A stretch of DNA of 64,000 nt from Bimastos eiseni (lineage: Eukaryota > Annelida > Clitellata > Crassiclitellata > Lumbricidae): assembly GCA_959347315.1 (NCBI GenBank), contig OY365817.1:1173857-1237856 (forward strand). Direction: 5' to 3'. The position numbers and the translations under genes were made by a program. Positions 12,087-22,912 of the stretch are shown here, one piece after another; the stretch's first letter is position 1, and each line of letters opens with the position of its first letter. Under the pieces are notes generated by a model, which made no database searches, had not been told where the DNA came from, and saw only the letters and a program-made list of their open reading frames with translations.

Positions 12087-12280
12087 CTTCATATAGTGCC
12101 TATTCAAGAAATCTACTCAGATGCGCCCCGGTCCAAGTCCAGCCAAATAAGACAGACTTAAGAGTGGAATAAAACTTGGATAGACAGTTCCTATAGCAAT
12201 AGCCACAGATTGAATAGGAAGCAATTCCAAGCAGTCGAGCCCACAACCGAAAAAACAAGATACCGCATCATAGAGGTCCG
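12045..12280 (-). repeat. Repeat family B with (TTGA)n tail
   Basis: On the minus strand it ends CATCTGAGTAGATTTCTTG, GCACTATATGAAG, then (TTGA)n (12050-12086). About 180 bp match 33.24-33.41 kb, including GCTTGGAATTGC and TGGACTTGG-like blocks. Confidence 0.6.
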
Positions 12281-12479
12281 AGAGAAAGGGATAAGAAGAG
12301 GACCCTGTTGAGGTTACAACTTACAACTACATTTACACAGCACAACAATATGTTCAAATTTATCCCTGTTGCCACAATCGAAGGCTCTAAGCCACATATA
12401 TGTAGCTCAATCCAAACTACGTAGCTTACCATAAAAGTAGTTGTAGTACTTATTAAACACATCCATGGTTGCCAGCCAT

Positions 12480-12926
12480 CCAATCACAGCTCGAGAAAGA
12501 CCAGCCAATCAGAGGTCGGCATCATTCGGTACAACCCGGTCCCACTCGAACGGCGCCACAAACTACGTCACCACCGATAGCAAAGCAACACGTTCCTCCT
12601 TCTCCCTCCTCTTCCCGGACTCATTCCAAAACAAATCCATCCATTGAAGTTCCCCAAATGTTTACGTTTACTTCCGATAATTCTCTCGACCGAATCCCAA
12701 CCGAGAAACATCGACCAGAGACCGAATCGGTCTGTACGAGAAATCGGTCGCTCAGAAACTGGCAACGAACGAACGAACGGTCTGCTGTTGAAAAAATGTG
12801 GCTGATCGATGAAGAAAACGCGTTTTAATGTAACAACGACAGAGCAACAGGTGGCAGATCAATCGAAAATCGATTGCATAGCCAGCGTTGGCTAAATGCG
12901 CATTGTTATGACGTCCAACCAATCAG
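12480..12926. promoter_or_regulatory. CCAAT-box and CRE-like cluster in intron 7
   Basis: Two CCAATCA boxes 25 bp apart (12480-12487, 12505-12512) are followed by TACGTCAC (12564-12571). A third CCAATCAG (12919-12926) lies just after TGACGT (12909-12914). The pieces look like NF-Y and CREB-type sites, and the region is non-repetitive and CpG-containing. It could be an internal promoter for a shorter transcript of the gene. This rests on motifs only. Confidence 0.25.
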
Positions 12927-13131
12927 GACATGGTACTTCTCAAAACGCTACAACTGCACACAGCAGACACTAGCGTGGCAATACATGCTTCACAGATGGA
13001 GTGGGTGACAAGGTGAAAGGAATTTCAATCTCCTAACATGGATGCATCAAAAAAGACAAACAGCGGAAAAAAGGACTAATGTAGCAATTTTTAATATTTA
13101 TGAGATATTTAAGAAATATTGGGGGACCATC

Positions 13132-13206
<75 letters not shown>
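13132..13206. repeat. (AT)n, about 75 bp
   Basis: Pure dinucleotide run. Confidence 0.95.
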
Positions 13207-13210
<4 letters not shown>

Positions 13211-13669
13211 CTGTAATGACCTCACAAAAGCGTTGCATTTGTGGGTTCATTGGCTATATGCATGTACGTCCATGAAGCGTGACCGACTGCACGTGCAATC
13301 GTGCATCTTACGCGCTGCAATGCTAATTACCACCCATCAGATTCCACCTTATAGTCCTACGAATCTATCATCTGCCTGACTATCTGCTTTCAAGTTATAG
13401 TCGCCATATAATCCTGACGTGGAAGAGAGTTTACACACACCCCATATATATGGACGATCGATTTTGTTTTGACTAAGCGATAATGGATAGACTGCTTCCC
13501 AAGACTTCAGATTTTAGACGACAAAAGCCATCGATTACGATGTATTTGTGGATATTTATATAATATAATTATATAAACACCATTTTATATTTATATATTA
13601 ACCTGTCTGAGATATATTATACCAACTAGGTATATATATATATATATATATATATCGGAATGAGCCTAC

Positions 13670-13806
13670 CTCTGACCCAGAGTGTCGTATTAGCCAGCAG
13701 GAAGCAGTCGGATGAAAGCGGTAGTGGTGTTTTCGAAGACTCAAGGAAGACGTCAATCTGGTCAATGTTGAATCCTCTCCTTTGCAGAGCCTCTGTCATT
13801 GCCTCC
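13670..13806 (-). CDS. plekhg5-like: Exon 7: core of Raf-like Ras-binding domain, phase 2 to 1
   Basis: Acceptor TTTTGAACAG (ending 13807) and donor CAGAG|GTAGGC (13669) enclose 137 nt. The product contains ALQRRGFNIDQIDVFLESS followed by KTPLPL and, near the end, TLWVR. This is the pattern of the PLEKHG5 Ras-binding/ubiquitin-like domain: helix with RKG or RRG, strand V-D-I-Y-L or I-D-V-F-L, the S-x-TPL turn, then a final strand L-x-V-K/R. It is the best single piece of evidence for the gene's family. An (AT)n tract lies about 14 bp inside the following intron. Confidence 0.78.
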
Positions 13807-14404
13807 CTGTTCAAAACATCACATCATAAGCGTATACTTGACACTTCTTTAACGCCGAAACCCCCTTTCGGGGTAACAAATGCCAAGGACACATTATAGT
13901 CAGCTATACAACGTTTAGGAATTATGCCTTTGTAAACAGAATATTGCAGGCACCTAATATTTATTCACCTTTCAATGTGACCCTACGGGCATTACAAATT
14001 TAATAAAATTAATAAAATACTTAACCACAATCAGTTTAAACTTATAGCATCTGCAGTATTACCGTTCTTCAGTTTTGCTATAGGAATGGAGCTATATAAA
14101 TGTCAGGCATTGCCAGCTGCAGAGGATCATTCCGTTAAGCCAACTCTGATGGTCTCATGCGCCGATACCAGCGTTGGTATCATTGCATGACATCCTATGA
14201 TTGCTGGTGACCAGCTCCACTCCTACACAACCTTCAGAATATGAGCAGTTCCTTGATCTGACCTAACAGGCAGACATTCACTCATGTGACAGTAAGCGAC
14301 TTCATTTTTCTTACACTCGACAAGCTTATGTAACCATAGCCATACATTTTCTGGCCCAACAAAATAAAGAAAGTAACAGTTATTTGCCGAACTAAGAACA
14401 AGTA

Positions 14405-14485
14405 TTCCATTGGTCACAAAAAGGAACCCAGAAGGGAACCAAGAAAGGAACCAAGAAGGGAACCAAGAAGGGAACCAAGAAGAGA
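14405..14485. repeat. 12-bp minisatellite GGAACCAAGAAG
   Basis: About six units with single-base changes. Confidence 0.85.
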
Positions 14486-14646
14486 GAACAATAGGGACCA
14501 ACATGAGGGGGGTAGCTCATCCTCTCCATCGCCGTCGTATCCTCCTATCGACTCTCTGCTCCGTGAAGACGAAACATCAAAACAAATTACTCTCATTTGA
14601 GATTTTAAACTCAGTTTCTCTCTCTGCTGTGTCCAGCATGCCTATA

Positions 14647-14988
14647 CCACCACACCCTTCCGCACCACCACACCCTTCCGCACCACCACACCCTTCCGCA
14701 CCACCACACCCTTCCGCACCACCACACCCTTCCGCACCACCACACCCTTCCGCACCACCACACCCTTCCGCACCACCACACCCTTCCGCACCACCACACC
14801 CTTCCGCACCACCACACCCTTCCGCACCACCACACCCTTCCGCACCACCACACCCTTCCGCACCACCACACCCTTCCGCACCACCACACCCTTCCGCACC
14901 ACCACACCCTTCCGCACCACCACACCCTTCCGCACCACCACACCCTTCCGCACCACCACACCCTTCCGCACCACCACACCCTTCCGCC
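14647..14988. repeat. 18-bp minisatellite, 19 nearly identical units
   Basis: The unit CCACCACACCCTTCCGCA repeats 19 times with only the last base differing. All frames are open on both strands because the unit is a multiple of three, so the long apparent protein is not evidence of a gene. Confidence 0.95.
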
Positions 14989-15729
14989 AACGCTTTAAAA
15001 ACAGGTCGTCCTCCCTCTATGCTTTGTTCTCTGAAAAACAATCTTCGCAGGCCGCTTCTCCATTGTTTTCTATTCCGCATTGTCCATTGTGTTCTGTGTT
15101 TTTCCCTCAGAATCGTTTGTAGTCTCATCTCTAGCACCAAAGTAGTCACGTATTTTCCCACAGCAACAACAGCCAATGGGTCCCCTCTATACGCTTCCCT
15201 ATCAGCCGATTGCCCATAGCGAAGGCTGGGACAACAAAGCTCCCTCGCCACTACAAAGACCGTACATCGAAATTCGTGCCAACCTTATCGGCCGATGAGG
15301 CTTCAAGGGGTAGAGTAGCCACTAGCCATCGGTTGGGTAGGTTGTTTATCGTTGCAGTGTCATACCAGAGATGGATAGCGGCACCCTCCTTCTTTACTCG
15401 GGATTGGGTTCTGGCACCACCCGCTTAAGGGGACTCGGCGAAAATGAGAATTCACAACTGTGGCGATAAACGATATAACTGCGTCTGTACAACCGATGAC
15501 GTCAACATTATTACTCTTGTAATGTACCCGAGGCGTCCACATAGGGGGGTCCGGAGGCAACTGCCTCCAATTTCAGGTACGGGGATAATTTTTTTTTCTT
15601 AGGGGGTGGGGGGAATCTTGCCTTCTTAACACTGGGGACCGGGGGTTTGCCTCCATCACTCAGAGGGATCGACGCCCGTGTAATGTACATTGCATATTGT
15701 AATACATAGGCCTGGATCGCATTACATCG

Positions 15730-15912
15730 ATGCCACCTGTCGACGGGATTCTATTGGTTGGTTCCACGTTTTTGCATGGTCCAACTGCTGGCGACTCTTT
15801 CAGCTTATACGGTGCACAGTTTTGCTAACCCATGTAAACTATTCAATAGTGCAGATAGCGCCTCTGAGTAGATATCTTGAAGGGGCGCTATATAAATGTT
15901 CTTTTACAATAC
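15730..15912 (+). mobile_element. LINE 3' UTR and tail (family A)
   Basis: Contains GACTCTTTCAGCTTA, GTGCACAGTTTTGCTAAC, CGCCTCTGAGTAGATATCTTG and the terminal GGGGCGCTATATAAATG. The same series occurs at 30.37-30.56 kb (plus) and, inverted, at 1.04-1.14, 26.87-27.0 and 53.88-54.04 kb. Confidence 0.6.
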
Positions 15913-15914
15913 GC

Positions 15915-17045
15915 TCCTTGTAATTGTCTTCTTGGCTCTGCTCCATCATACCTCTCTGCATTTCAATCGCCTCGGTCCCGGATCGTGAAACACTTTGGTC
16001 TAATATCCATGCTCTCATTAATGTCCCTAATATGCATAATCCTACTGCTACAGTTTGGTACAGATCCTCCTCTAGAGTTGTGTCTCGAGCTTCTCAGTGT
16101 GTCCCTTCCACGGTTTCATAAGTCCCCACGGTCTGTATTGTTCAACAGCAATTTCACTGGTTCAGGTCGAGAGCATCATTTATGAGTTCTTACTTGAATG
16201 GCGCCAGAGTTGTATGGTCTCGTGACAGTGTCTCGGTCTCGAGACAGTTTTTTAGTGTCTCGATCTCGGTCTCGGAAGCATATTGTCTCGGTCTCGCGGT
16301 AGTGTCTCGAATTTTTAGAAACTTTCTTGAAGGTGAAAGTCTCGTTCTGTCACAAACAAGCGGTCTCGATAAGTTTCGCATTAACTGTCTTAGAATCTCG
16401 CGCTAGAAACTGAAACCGGAATCTACGAGAAACGCTAATTCTGGTTAACGTGCGACTCACATTATACTGAAATCAATTCAATTATCTTAAAGTGCAAAAA
16501 TGTCTGAGACACAACCTTAAAATGTGAAGTTTGCGTTTACGCAATTTGAAGTTAGTGACAAAGCAATAGCATAACTGAAACGATCGGAACAACTTTGAGT
16601 TTCTCAGGGTAAGCATATGCGCAACTTTTTAATTTCGTTTGGTAGCTGGCATCGAATTTGCTTGTTTAAAATCGTCTAGAATATTTCAGAGGTGTCTAAG
16701 TAGGCCTTCTTTATACGATTCAAAAGATAGGCCGAAGAAGAGATATCGAAAACGATAAAACGCGGCAATATAAAAACTGTTCTCGGGAATTGGTACTATA
16801 TACATAATAAGTTTCAAATTGAAATTACAAATGAACATTATTCCCAAAACCTGATACATTAGAATTTTACAGCATTTTATATAGAATCACTTGTCTTTTA
16901 CTGTCTCGTGCTGTCTTGAGCCTAGTGTCTCGGTCTCGGTACCTCACTGTCTTGGTTTCGTCTTGGTCTTGAAGTTTCAAGTCTTGCATACAACACTGAA
17001 TGGCGCTTCATAAATGTCAGATTACAATTACTGTTACTCATCAGT
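15915..17045 (+). mobile_element. L2-like 3' fragment split by a hAT element
   Basis: GSAPSYLSAFQS-type coding remnant (15930-15980) and a decayed 3' region run to CTTGAATGGCGC. After the inserted element (16205-16998) the tail resumes as TTCATAAATGTCAGATTACA. The halves join across the duplicated AATGGCGC. Confidence 0.6.
16205..16998. mobile_element. Non-autonomous hAT-like element, 794 bp, 8-bp target duplication
   Basis: Ends are CAGAGTTGTATG and, reverse complemented, CAGTGTTGTATG (11 of 12 match). Both sides carry AATGGCGC (16197-16204 and 16999-17006). CAG...CTG ends with an 8-bp duplication are hAT hallmarks. Both subterminal regions are rich in GTCTCGGTCTCG-type words. No transposase is visible. 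Confidence 0.82.
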
Positions 17046-18055
17046 GAGTCATCACATACAGCAATGAATTTTGGATCGCCAAGATCCACAAGCGCAGGTT
17101 ATATTCAGAACGTGTACCCTGCCAGAATGTTGACATAGTAAGCCTACCCTTATTCTGACATAAGAAATAGTGATCCCACATCAAAGGTAGATCAGCTCGG
17201 CACTGTGACATTATACTATGGCTTTGAGGCTAAATTCCTTCAATAATTCTTCCTCATCCATTTTTCTGGGGTCGAACCGATTCTGTATATTTTGGTCATT
17301 TCTTCCTTTCTGTATAGTGCTTTGAAGATATCCTGAATTCTGAGACTACCTGGATTGTTCGATACCCTGCTCTGCGAAGATACCCCGCATTGTAAAGATA
17401 TCCCATATCCAATGAAGATAGTCTGCTCTATAGAGATACCTGCATGCTTGGCTGCACGTAGTAAGTTCTCCCCTGCTTTCATCTCTCAGCTTAAGGCCTG
17501 GCACGCAAAGCAACGGTAAGGCGCAAGCAGGTGAAGAGGCATAATCAGGTGCCAGGTAAGCCTCGACTTCAATAGTTCAGCTATCAGTGACCTTTTAGCA
17601 TTGTTGATAATCTCACATGCATGGATTAGCCTACTATGGCAGGTGTGCTGCGGAAGAAAGCGACCCAAGCGTGGCTGGTATACATGAAGGATGTGTGAAA
17701 TGCCATATCAACTGATGCTCATTCAGTCTCACATCCTTTCAGGGTTCGGTGGCTATTACACTCCACGGAACCTTGTTTAAAGGAATGATTCCACCTAAAT
17801 GCAATCAAGATTGGATATATATATATATATATAGATATATTGTAAGCTGAAATGTGTGCGTGCGTGCGTACGTACAGAGGCGCCGATCCCGGGGGGGTCG
17901 AAGGGAAAGTCCCCCCCACCTTCTACAGACATGGGACAATGTGTGTCTTCCCTCACATTTCCTACTCCTCTCATTGGGTGTCCCTCCCCCGCCTTTCAAG
18001 CGAGATCGTTTGCTGGTGCTCATGCTTTGTATGTAAGACACCCCAATCACAACTT

Positions 18056-18152
18056 TATTCTGAATTCAACAGGAAGACAATGCAGCTGGTGGAGTTTGTT
18101 CACAGTGGGACTCGCAGCACTACTCGAGTTAAGGTGTTTTGGATGCTATATG
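18056..18152 (-). mobile_element. Fragment of the L2-like family
   Basis: About 95 bp match the C-terminal coding part of the 31.9-kb copy (AATGCAGCTGGTGGAGT, CAGCACTACTCGAG, TTTTGGAT blocks). Confidence 0.55.
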
Positions 18153-18336
18153 AGTGAAGAAGAAGTATGTATCTCTTGATATGAGTATGAGAAAGATCTC
18201 GGAAGAACCAACGAAAAAGATCAAGGTTCTGAGAAATGTTGACCGACAAAAGAGACTGGTGCCCTTTCCCGACTGATAGCAGAGACGGGTGCGATTGCTG
18301 GACCAAAAACAAAGATTGGCACCCTATTCTGACTGA

Positions 18337-18495
18337 CAGGGCCGTATCGAGCTATAATTGCGCTCTGTGCGTAGCATCAATTTAGCGCCCCACATTTTTA
18401 AAATAGTGCATTTATGGAATAATAAGTTACCCCAACCTGAAATTTGCGCCCCTTCCACATTTTCGCCCCTCTGATCCCCTCTCGGTACGGCCCTG
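18337..18495. mobile_element. hAT MITE, 159 bp, 8-bp target duplication
   Basis: Terminal inverted repeats CAGGGCCGTATCGAG and CAGGGCCGTACCGAG (14 of 15 match) flanked by CTGACTGA on both sides (18329-18336 and 18496-18503). No coding capacity. It is inserted in the degenerate minisatellite at 18.24-19.08 kb, whose own units carry CTGACTGA-like words. Confidence 0.85.
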
Positions 18496-18726
18496 CTGAC
18501 TGACAACAAAGGCTGAGGTTTACTCTTAACCACGGTGTAATGTATATCTTACGCCATGCTCTTAACTGACTAACAACAAAGGCTGGTTCTCTTTTCAGAG
18601 TGGCAAAAGCGACTGGCACGCTTAATCGACTAACAAAAAGACTGGTGCCCATTCTAGACAGACAACTTGAGACTGGTTCCCTTTCCACAGGGCCAAAACA
18701 CACTGGAACACTTAATTGACTAACCG

Positions 18727-18868
18727 AGGCATCAGTCATTGTGTAGGGACCTTGTGTAAATCCTTGGTGCACAATTGCTCTGCAGTACAACTGCAATTGC
18801 GCCGTCGCCGCTTGTGCACTTCTAAACAAAAGATGTTGGAAGAAGGGCGATGTCAAATTTAAAGAACT
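18727..18868 (+). mobile_element. 5'-truncated tRNA-SINE, family 1
   Basis: Matches the body of the 3.9-kb and 49.6-kb copies from CCGAGGC through the GTGTAGGGACC and ACTGCAATTGCGCCGTCG blocks to the GATGTCAAATT 3' end, but lacks the tRNA-like head. It interrupts a degenerate minisatellite. Confidence 0.7.
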
Positions 18869-19254
18869 TCAATAAAGACTGGTTCCCTTTCCACAGTGCC
18901 AAAACACAATGGAACCCTTAATCAACTAAAACAGATACTGTCACCCTTTCCCGTCCAATCACAAGAGGCTGGTGCCCTCAACTGACTAACAACAAAGACT
19001 GACCCCCCTTCTAGAGTGGCAAAAGAGACTGGTACCCTTAGTCTACTGGCAGCATAGACTGGTTCTCGTTTACTTACCAGAGAGGCATTCCCTTCTGAGC
19101 TGCCACCATTTGTTCATCGCCATTGTTCTTAGTGCCATCGAATTTGAGTGTGAAATATTCGGACGCCAGCGAATACTAAGTAACATCAAAAGCAAGACAA
19201 CCACGTAAAGTATGTGCAATCAGAAATTTATATGGCACCAGGTATGCTCATATT

Positions 19255-19850
19255 GTAAATTCACACATACATACATTCATATCAACAAATAATATCCACA
19301 AAAACCTACATAAACACATAAATACATATGCCCAGAGGCATATACATGTGAAATTGCAAATATCACAGAAACATAGATACATAGGCAAATGCATTGATAA
19401 AAATAGAATCTAACAGCAATAGCACTACACACACACACACACTCTAATATAAATGCCTATAAACACACATAGACAGAGAGACAGACAGACTGTCAGACAT
19501 ACAGAATGACATAGTGTGTGTCTAAAGCATCTGTGTCTATAGATAGACACAGACAAATGGCTACATACACACATACATATGTACATAGGTACAAATACAG
19601 AATTAGACACATGCATAAATACAAATAAAAGGGGGGCAGGGTGAGGAGGGGGTAAGTGTAGGAGGGCTCCCTAACACCCTCCCAGATGTCCATTCAATTA
19701 ACATCCATACAGGTTTCATCTCTGTCATTCTTGCCTTTGTTCTACCTACATGTATGTCTATGCATGTCTGTGTCTGTATGTCTGGGTATATCTGTAAAAA
19801 TCTGCGTCTGTACACACACACACACACACCCCTACACACACATACATCTG
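19255..19850. repeat. CA/TA/TG-rich low-complexity tract
   Basis: Short (AC)n runs (19428-19442, 19813-19830) in ACATA-rich sequence. Confidence 0.75.
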
Positions 19851-20759
19851 ACACCTTTACACAAACAATGAACATAATTAAAAACTACTCTAATTACCTA
19901 CCTCACTTACTGTTAACAAACGAAATGTAAACTTGATCTAGCTTGTCCAGTAACCGTAAACGTAATCTTAACTATAGGTGCACATTTATTTATATATCGC
20001 CAATATTGAAAAGCAGCAGTGTTTCATCGATAACAGTTTCACTTTAAACTTTGTGATAACATATATCATTAGTGTTGCTCTCCTTCTTCGTTCAGTCTTG
20101 GGACTGGCACTGCCAAACAGGAAAAAGAGGCAAAGTGTTTTTCATCAATAAATGCAATAATCAACAGGAAATAAGTGTGCCGCAATAAAATGGTGCGAAA
20201 TAAGCGTAAAGCGAAGCTTATGTCTTATCTATCCCACTCACAGAACTTGTGTGCTAATCAATCGAAAAAATTGAAGTGAAAAAATTCCTTATACAGCAGT
20301 AACGGTCCAAACAGTTTCCAAAAAGCTGTCTGGCTTTAGGCATCCGCAGTCCACACCATCCTGCTAAGACTTTATCTTCGCGTGTCATTCGCCAGGTGGC
20401 GCTGGTCGACCTCACAAAAACGCCGTTGGGAGACAACGCACACATCTAAGACTGTTATAAGTATCATCATCATCTTTATTTTTGGAACTAGTTAAGCGAT
20501 GGAGGTGCATGCCCTGCGTAAGGGTCGGAGGAGTCGCAAGGCCAGAGATGATGGTCAACTTGTAGAAACATTGTGAAAGTAATTCACTCCCAATTTCTCA
20601 GCACCACTGATTCGTCCTTCATCATTAAACTGTGGCTCCTAATAAATGCATACTAATATTAATAATTTAAAAAATTTAGAATTACAAAAATTTAATGATA
20701 ATAATGATAATGTCGCATTTCGCTGTGCTTTCTTTAAGTCTGACTCGAAGGAGACGTAC

Positions 20760-20815
20760 CCGTTCCAGATCACCAATTTCCTCTGTCTCTGGACAATTTC
20801 TGTACCATGAACTAC
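20760..20815 (-). CDS. plekhg5-like: Exon 6: first part of Raf-like Ras-binding fold, phase 0 to 2
   Basis: A 56-nt micro-exon between acceptor TTTTTACCTGAG (ending 20816) and donor AACGG|GTACGT (20759). It encodes VVHGTEIVQRQRKLVIWN plus two bases of a Gly codon completed by exon 7. The TEIV tetrapeptide and the spacing to the next exon line up with the strand 1-strand 2 part of the PLEKHG5 Ras-binding domain, without gaps across the exon 5/6 junction. Such a small exon is easy to mistake. The support is the phase match on both sides plus the alignment. Confidence 0.5.
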
Positions 20816-20847
20816 CTCAGGTAAAAAGGTAATAATAAAAAAGTGAC

Positions 20848-20848
<1 letters not shown>

Positions 20849-20878
<30 letters not shown>

Positions 20879-20880
20879 TC
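20849..20880. repeat. (AAT)n
   Basis: Starts about 35 bp upstream of exon 6 on the minus strand, in intron 5. Confidence 0.9.
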
Positions 20881-21039
20881 AATAACTTGCTGTTCGAGAT
20901 CTTGAAAAGGATGGCGACTCCAAACTTAACCTCACTTATTAACGTCTGACACCCGAGGGATCATAGAAACCCTGGATAATGAAAATAATAATGACAATAA
21001 TAAATAATATCAATAACAACAATAGTGATAATAATAACT

Positions 21040-21177
21040 TTAACTTTAATGCATTAGCATTCAAAGGCTCCTTTGCCACTTGTGAGACCGACGAGTAGGG
21101 CCAGTCCCTGAGGGATGATGTATACCTTGGAGCAAAAAAATAATAACAAATAATAATAATAATTAGCAAAATAATAA
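21040..21177 (+). repeat. Repeat family E with (AAT)n tail
   Basis: CCACTTGTGAGACCGACGAG, GATGTATACCTTGGAGC, then A-rich and AAT repeats that lead into RLE fragment copy 2. Confidence 0.55.
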
Positions 21178-21292
21178 CACCGGTAGCATTCGAAACATTG
21201 GGCCCCATCAACTCTGAAGGTCAATTCTTCCTATCAGAATTGGGAGACAGACGGAGGGAGCAGAGGGAGATGACTTTCCTCTACCAGTAAAG
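21178..21292 (+). mobile_element. RLE-type LINE fragment, copy 2
   Basis: About 115 bp encode VAFETLGPINSEG, FLSELGDR and TFLYQ, matching the extreme C-terminal part of copy 1 (SLESGGAWSSEGLEFISELG...FLFQR). It is preceded directly by an AAT-rich run and followed by the L2-like element. Confidence 0.6.
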
Positions 21293-21299
21293 GTAGAAG

Positions 21300-22501
21300 A
21301 AATGGTAAAGCCTGCCTCTCTGTGTGCCTTGACCTTAGTGCAGCCTTTGACACTGTAGACTACCAGTTACTCCTTGCACGACTTGCAACAAGCTTTGATG
21401 TCTTTGGGTCTGCCTTACACTGGTTAGCTTCATACCTGGTTGACCGCAATCAGCAGATGGGCATTTGATCTGCTCGGTCGGAGCCCACACTTTGCACTGC
21501 TGGAGTGCCACAAGGATCTGTCCTCGGCCCTTTATTATTTACAGTCTTTACTTCCCCAATCAGTCTAAACACTTTGGAATTCAATTACAACAATATGCAG
21601 ATGATACTCAGCTCCATATTGCTCTGTCACACACCGATCAGTCTGGTAAACTAAAATTGGAAGAATGCCTCTCATCCATATATGATTGGTTTCAATGGTT
21701 TGGCCATAAACCCAGACAAGTCTGAAGCAATTGTATTTGGCTAATGTCAACGCCTGCGTTCTTTCCCTATGCTCTCTAGCATTGAACTGGCTGGCACTGC
21801 TGTGTCGCTTTCAGACTCTGTCAAAACACTTGGGGCAAGCTCACATTTCGACCTCACATAACAAGCCTTTGTAAATCTTGTTTCTACCACATCAGGGCAA
21901 TACGTCACATAAGGTCGGCTCTAACCCAAAATATGTCTGAAACTATAGCCTGCTCACTTGTCTCCTCTCGTCTCGATTATGTTATTTCACTTTTTGTCGG
22001 TCTCTCAGACCTTGAACTCAAAAGGCTTCAACGTATCCAAAATACGTTAGCTCGAGTAGTGCTACGTGTCCCACTACGAACAGGCTCCTCTGCCCTACTC
22101 CACCAGCTGCATTGGTTCCCTGTTGAATTCAGAATCAAATTTAAGTTAGCTTGTTTGACCTAGAAAGCCATCATCACCAGTACACCTACCTATATTCATG
22201 CTCTACTAACTCCTTACATTCCTCCTCGTTGCTTACGATCATCAAGTACAGGTCTTTTAGTTGAATCACGATGCAGAACAGTTATGGGCTCTCGTGCATT
22301 TCCTGTCTCTGCTCCTAGGGAATGGAATCGACTGTGTTCGTAGCTCAAATTCACTTCCTCCCTTCAAAAAGCGACTCAAAACTCACTATTTGTCTTTGGC
22401 TTTCAAGGATTTGGAAATCTAATTGCATCTTCTCCTGGCGACTGACTGACTATCCGCGCCTCAGATTCACATTTAGGTGTGACCTTGTGCGCATTACAAA
22501 T

Positions 22502-22552
<51 letters not shown>
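21300..22552 (+). mobile_element. L2/CR1-like non-LTR retrotransposon, 5'-truncated, plus copy
   Basis: Encodes motif A CLDLSAAFDTVDYQLLLARL, motif B GVPQGSVLGPLLF and motif C QQYADDTQLHIA. The thumb and C-terminal region follows (LARVVLRVPLRTGSSALLHQ) with small deletions and frameshifts. It ends with GTGCGCATTACAAATTT and (AAT)n. It is almost identical to the inverted copy at 31.9-33.0 kb, including a TAA after VFG. An apurinic-endonuclease 5' part is expected for the clade but absent. Confidence 0.8.
22502..22552. repeat. (AAT)n
   Basis: Tail of the L2-like plus copy and left boundary of RLE copy 3. Confidence 0.95.
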
Positions 22553-22553
<1 letters not shown>

Positions 22554-22832
22554 TCCAATAATGTTCCAATCGCTATAGAAACCTTTGGTCCCTCAAAAAG
22601 TGAGGGCCTCGCCTTTCTGTCTGAGACTGGACGCCGACTTTCGACAACTACCGGTGACACCCGAGAGACAAACTTCCTTTTCCAGAACTTGTCAGCATTG
22701 ATCCAACGTTTCAATGCGGTGGCTTTTCAGGGCACCATGTCAAGATTACAATCCACTACCAAGCGGCGACCCAGATGGTCTGATGACAGATCCGTTGGCA
22801 ATGCCAACGATGAATAACACTATATGTGACAT

Positions 22833-22836
<4 letters not shown>
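22553..22836 (+). mobile_element. RLE-type LINE 3' fragment, copy 3
   Basis: Encodes AIETFGPSKSEGLAFLSETG, then TNFLFQNLSALIQRFNAVAF, clearly the same domain end as copy 1. It starts in the (AAT)n tail of the L2-like element (22502-22552) and ends in another (AAT)n array (22837-22912). Confidence 0.68.

Positions 22837-22912
<76 letters not shown>

Larger units (their letters stand above)
18240..19078. repeat. Degenerate minisatellite of about 45-60 bp units
   Basis: Units contain GACTGGTGCCCTTTCC, GAGTGGCAAAAG and ACTAACAACAAAG-like words. Interrupted by the hAT MITE and a SINE. Confidence 0.7.

Noticed and set aside
12469..12828. 119-residue plus-strand protein
   Set aside because: No recognisable domain and both strands are open over part of it; the region is better described as a motif cluster.
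14410..15219. 269-residue proline-rich protein and its antisense 224-residue partner
   Set aside because: Openness comes from an 18-bp repeat unit; flanking codons look non-coding and no splice or start support exists.
17440..17505. Alternative exon between exons 6 and 7 (donor CATGCAG|GTATCT)
   Set aside because: Exon 6 joins exon 7 directly with a good alignment; this piece has a weak acceptor and no resemblance to the family.
17871..17990. MITE suggested by a G-run next to a C-run
   Set aside because: The short palindromic G/C tracts lack matching ends and target duplication.
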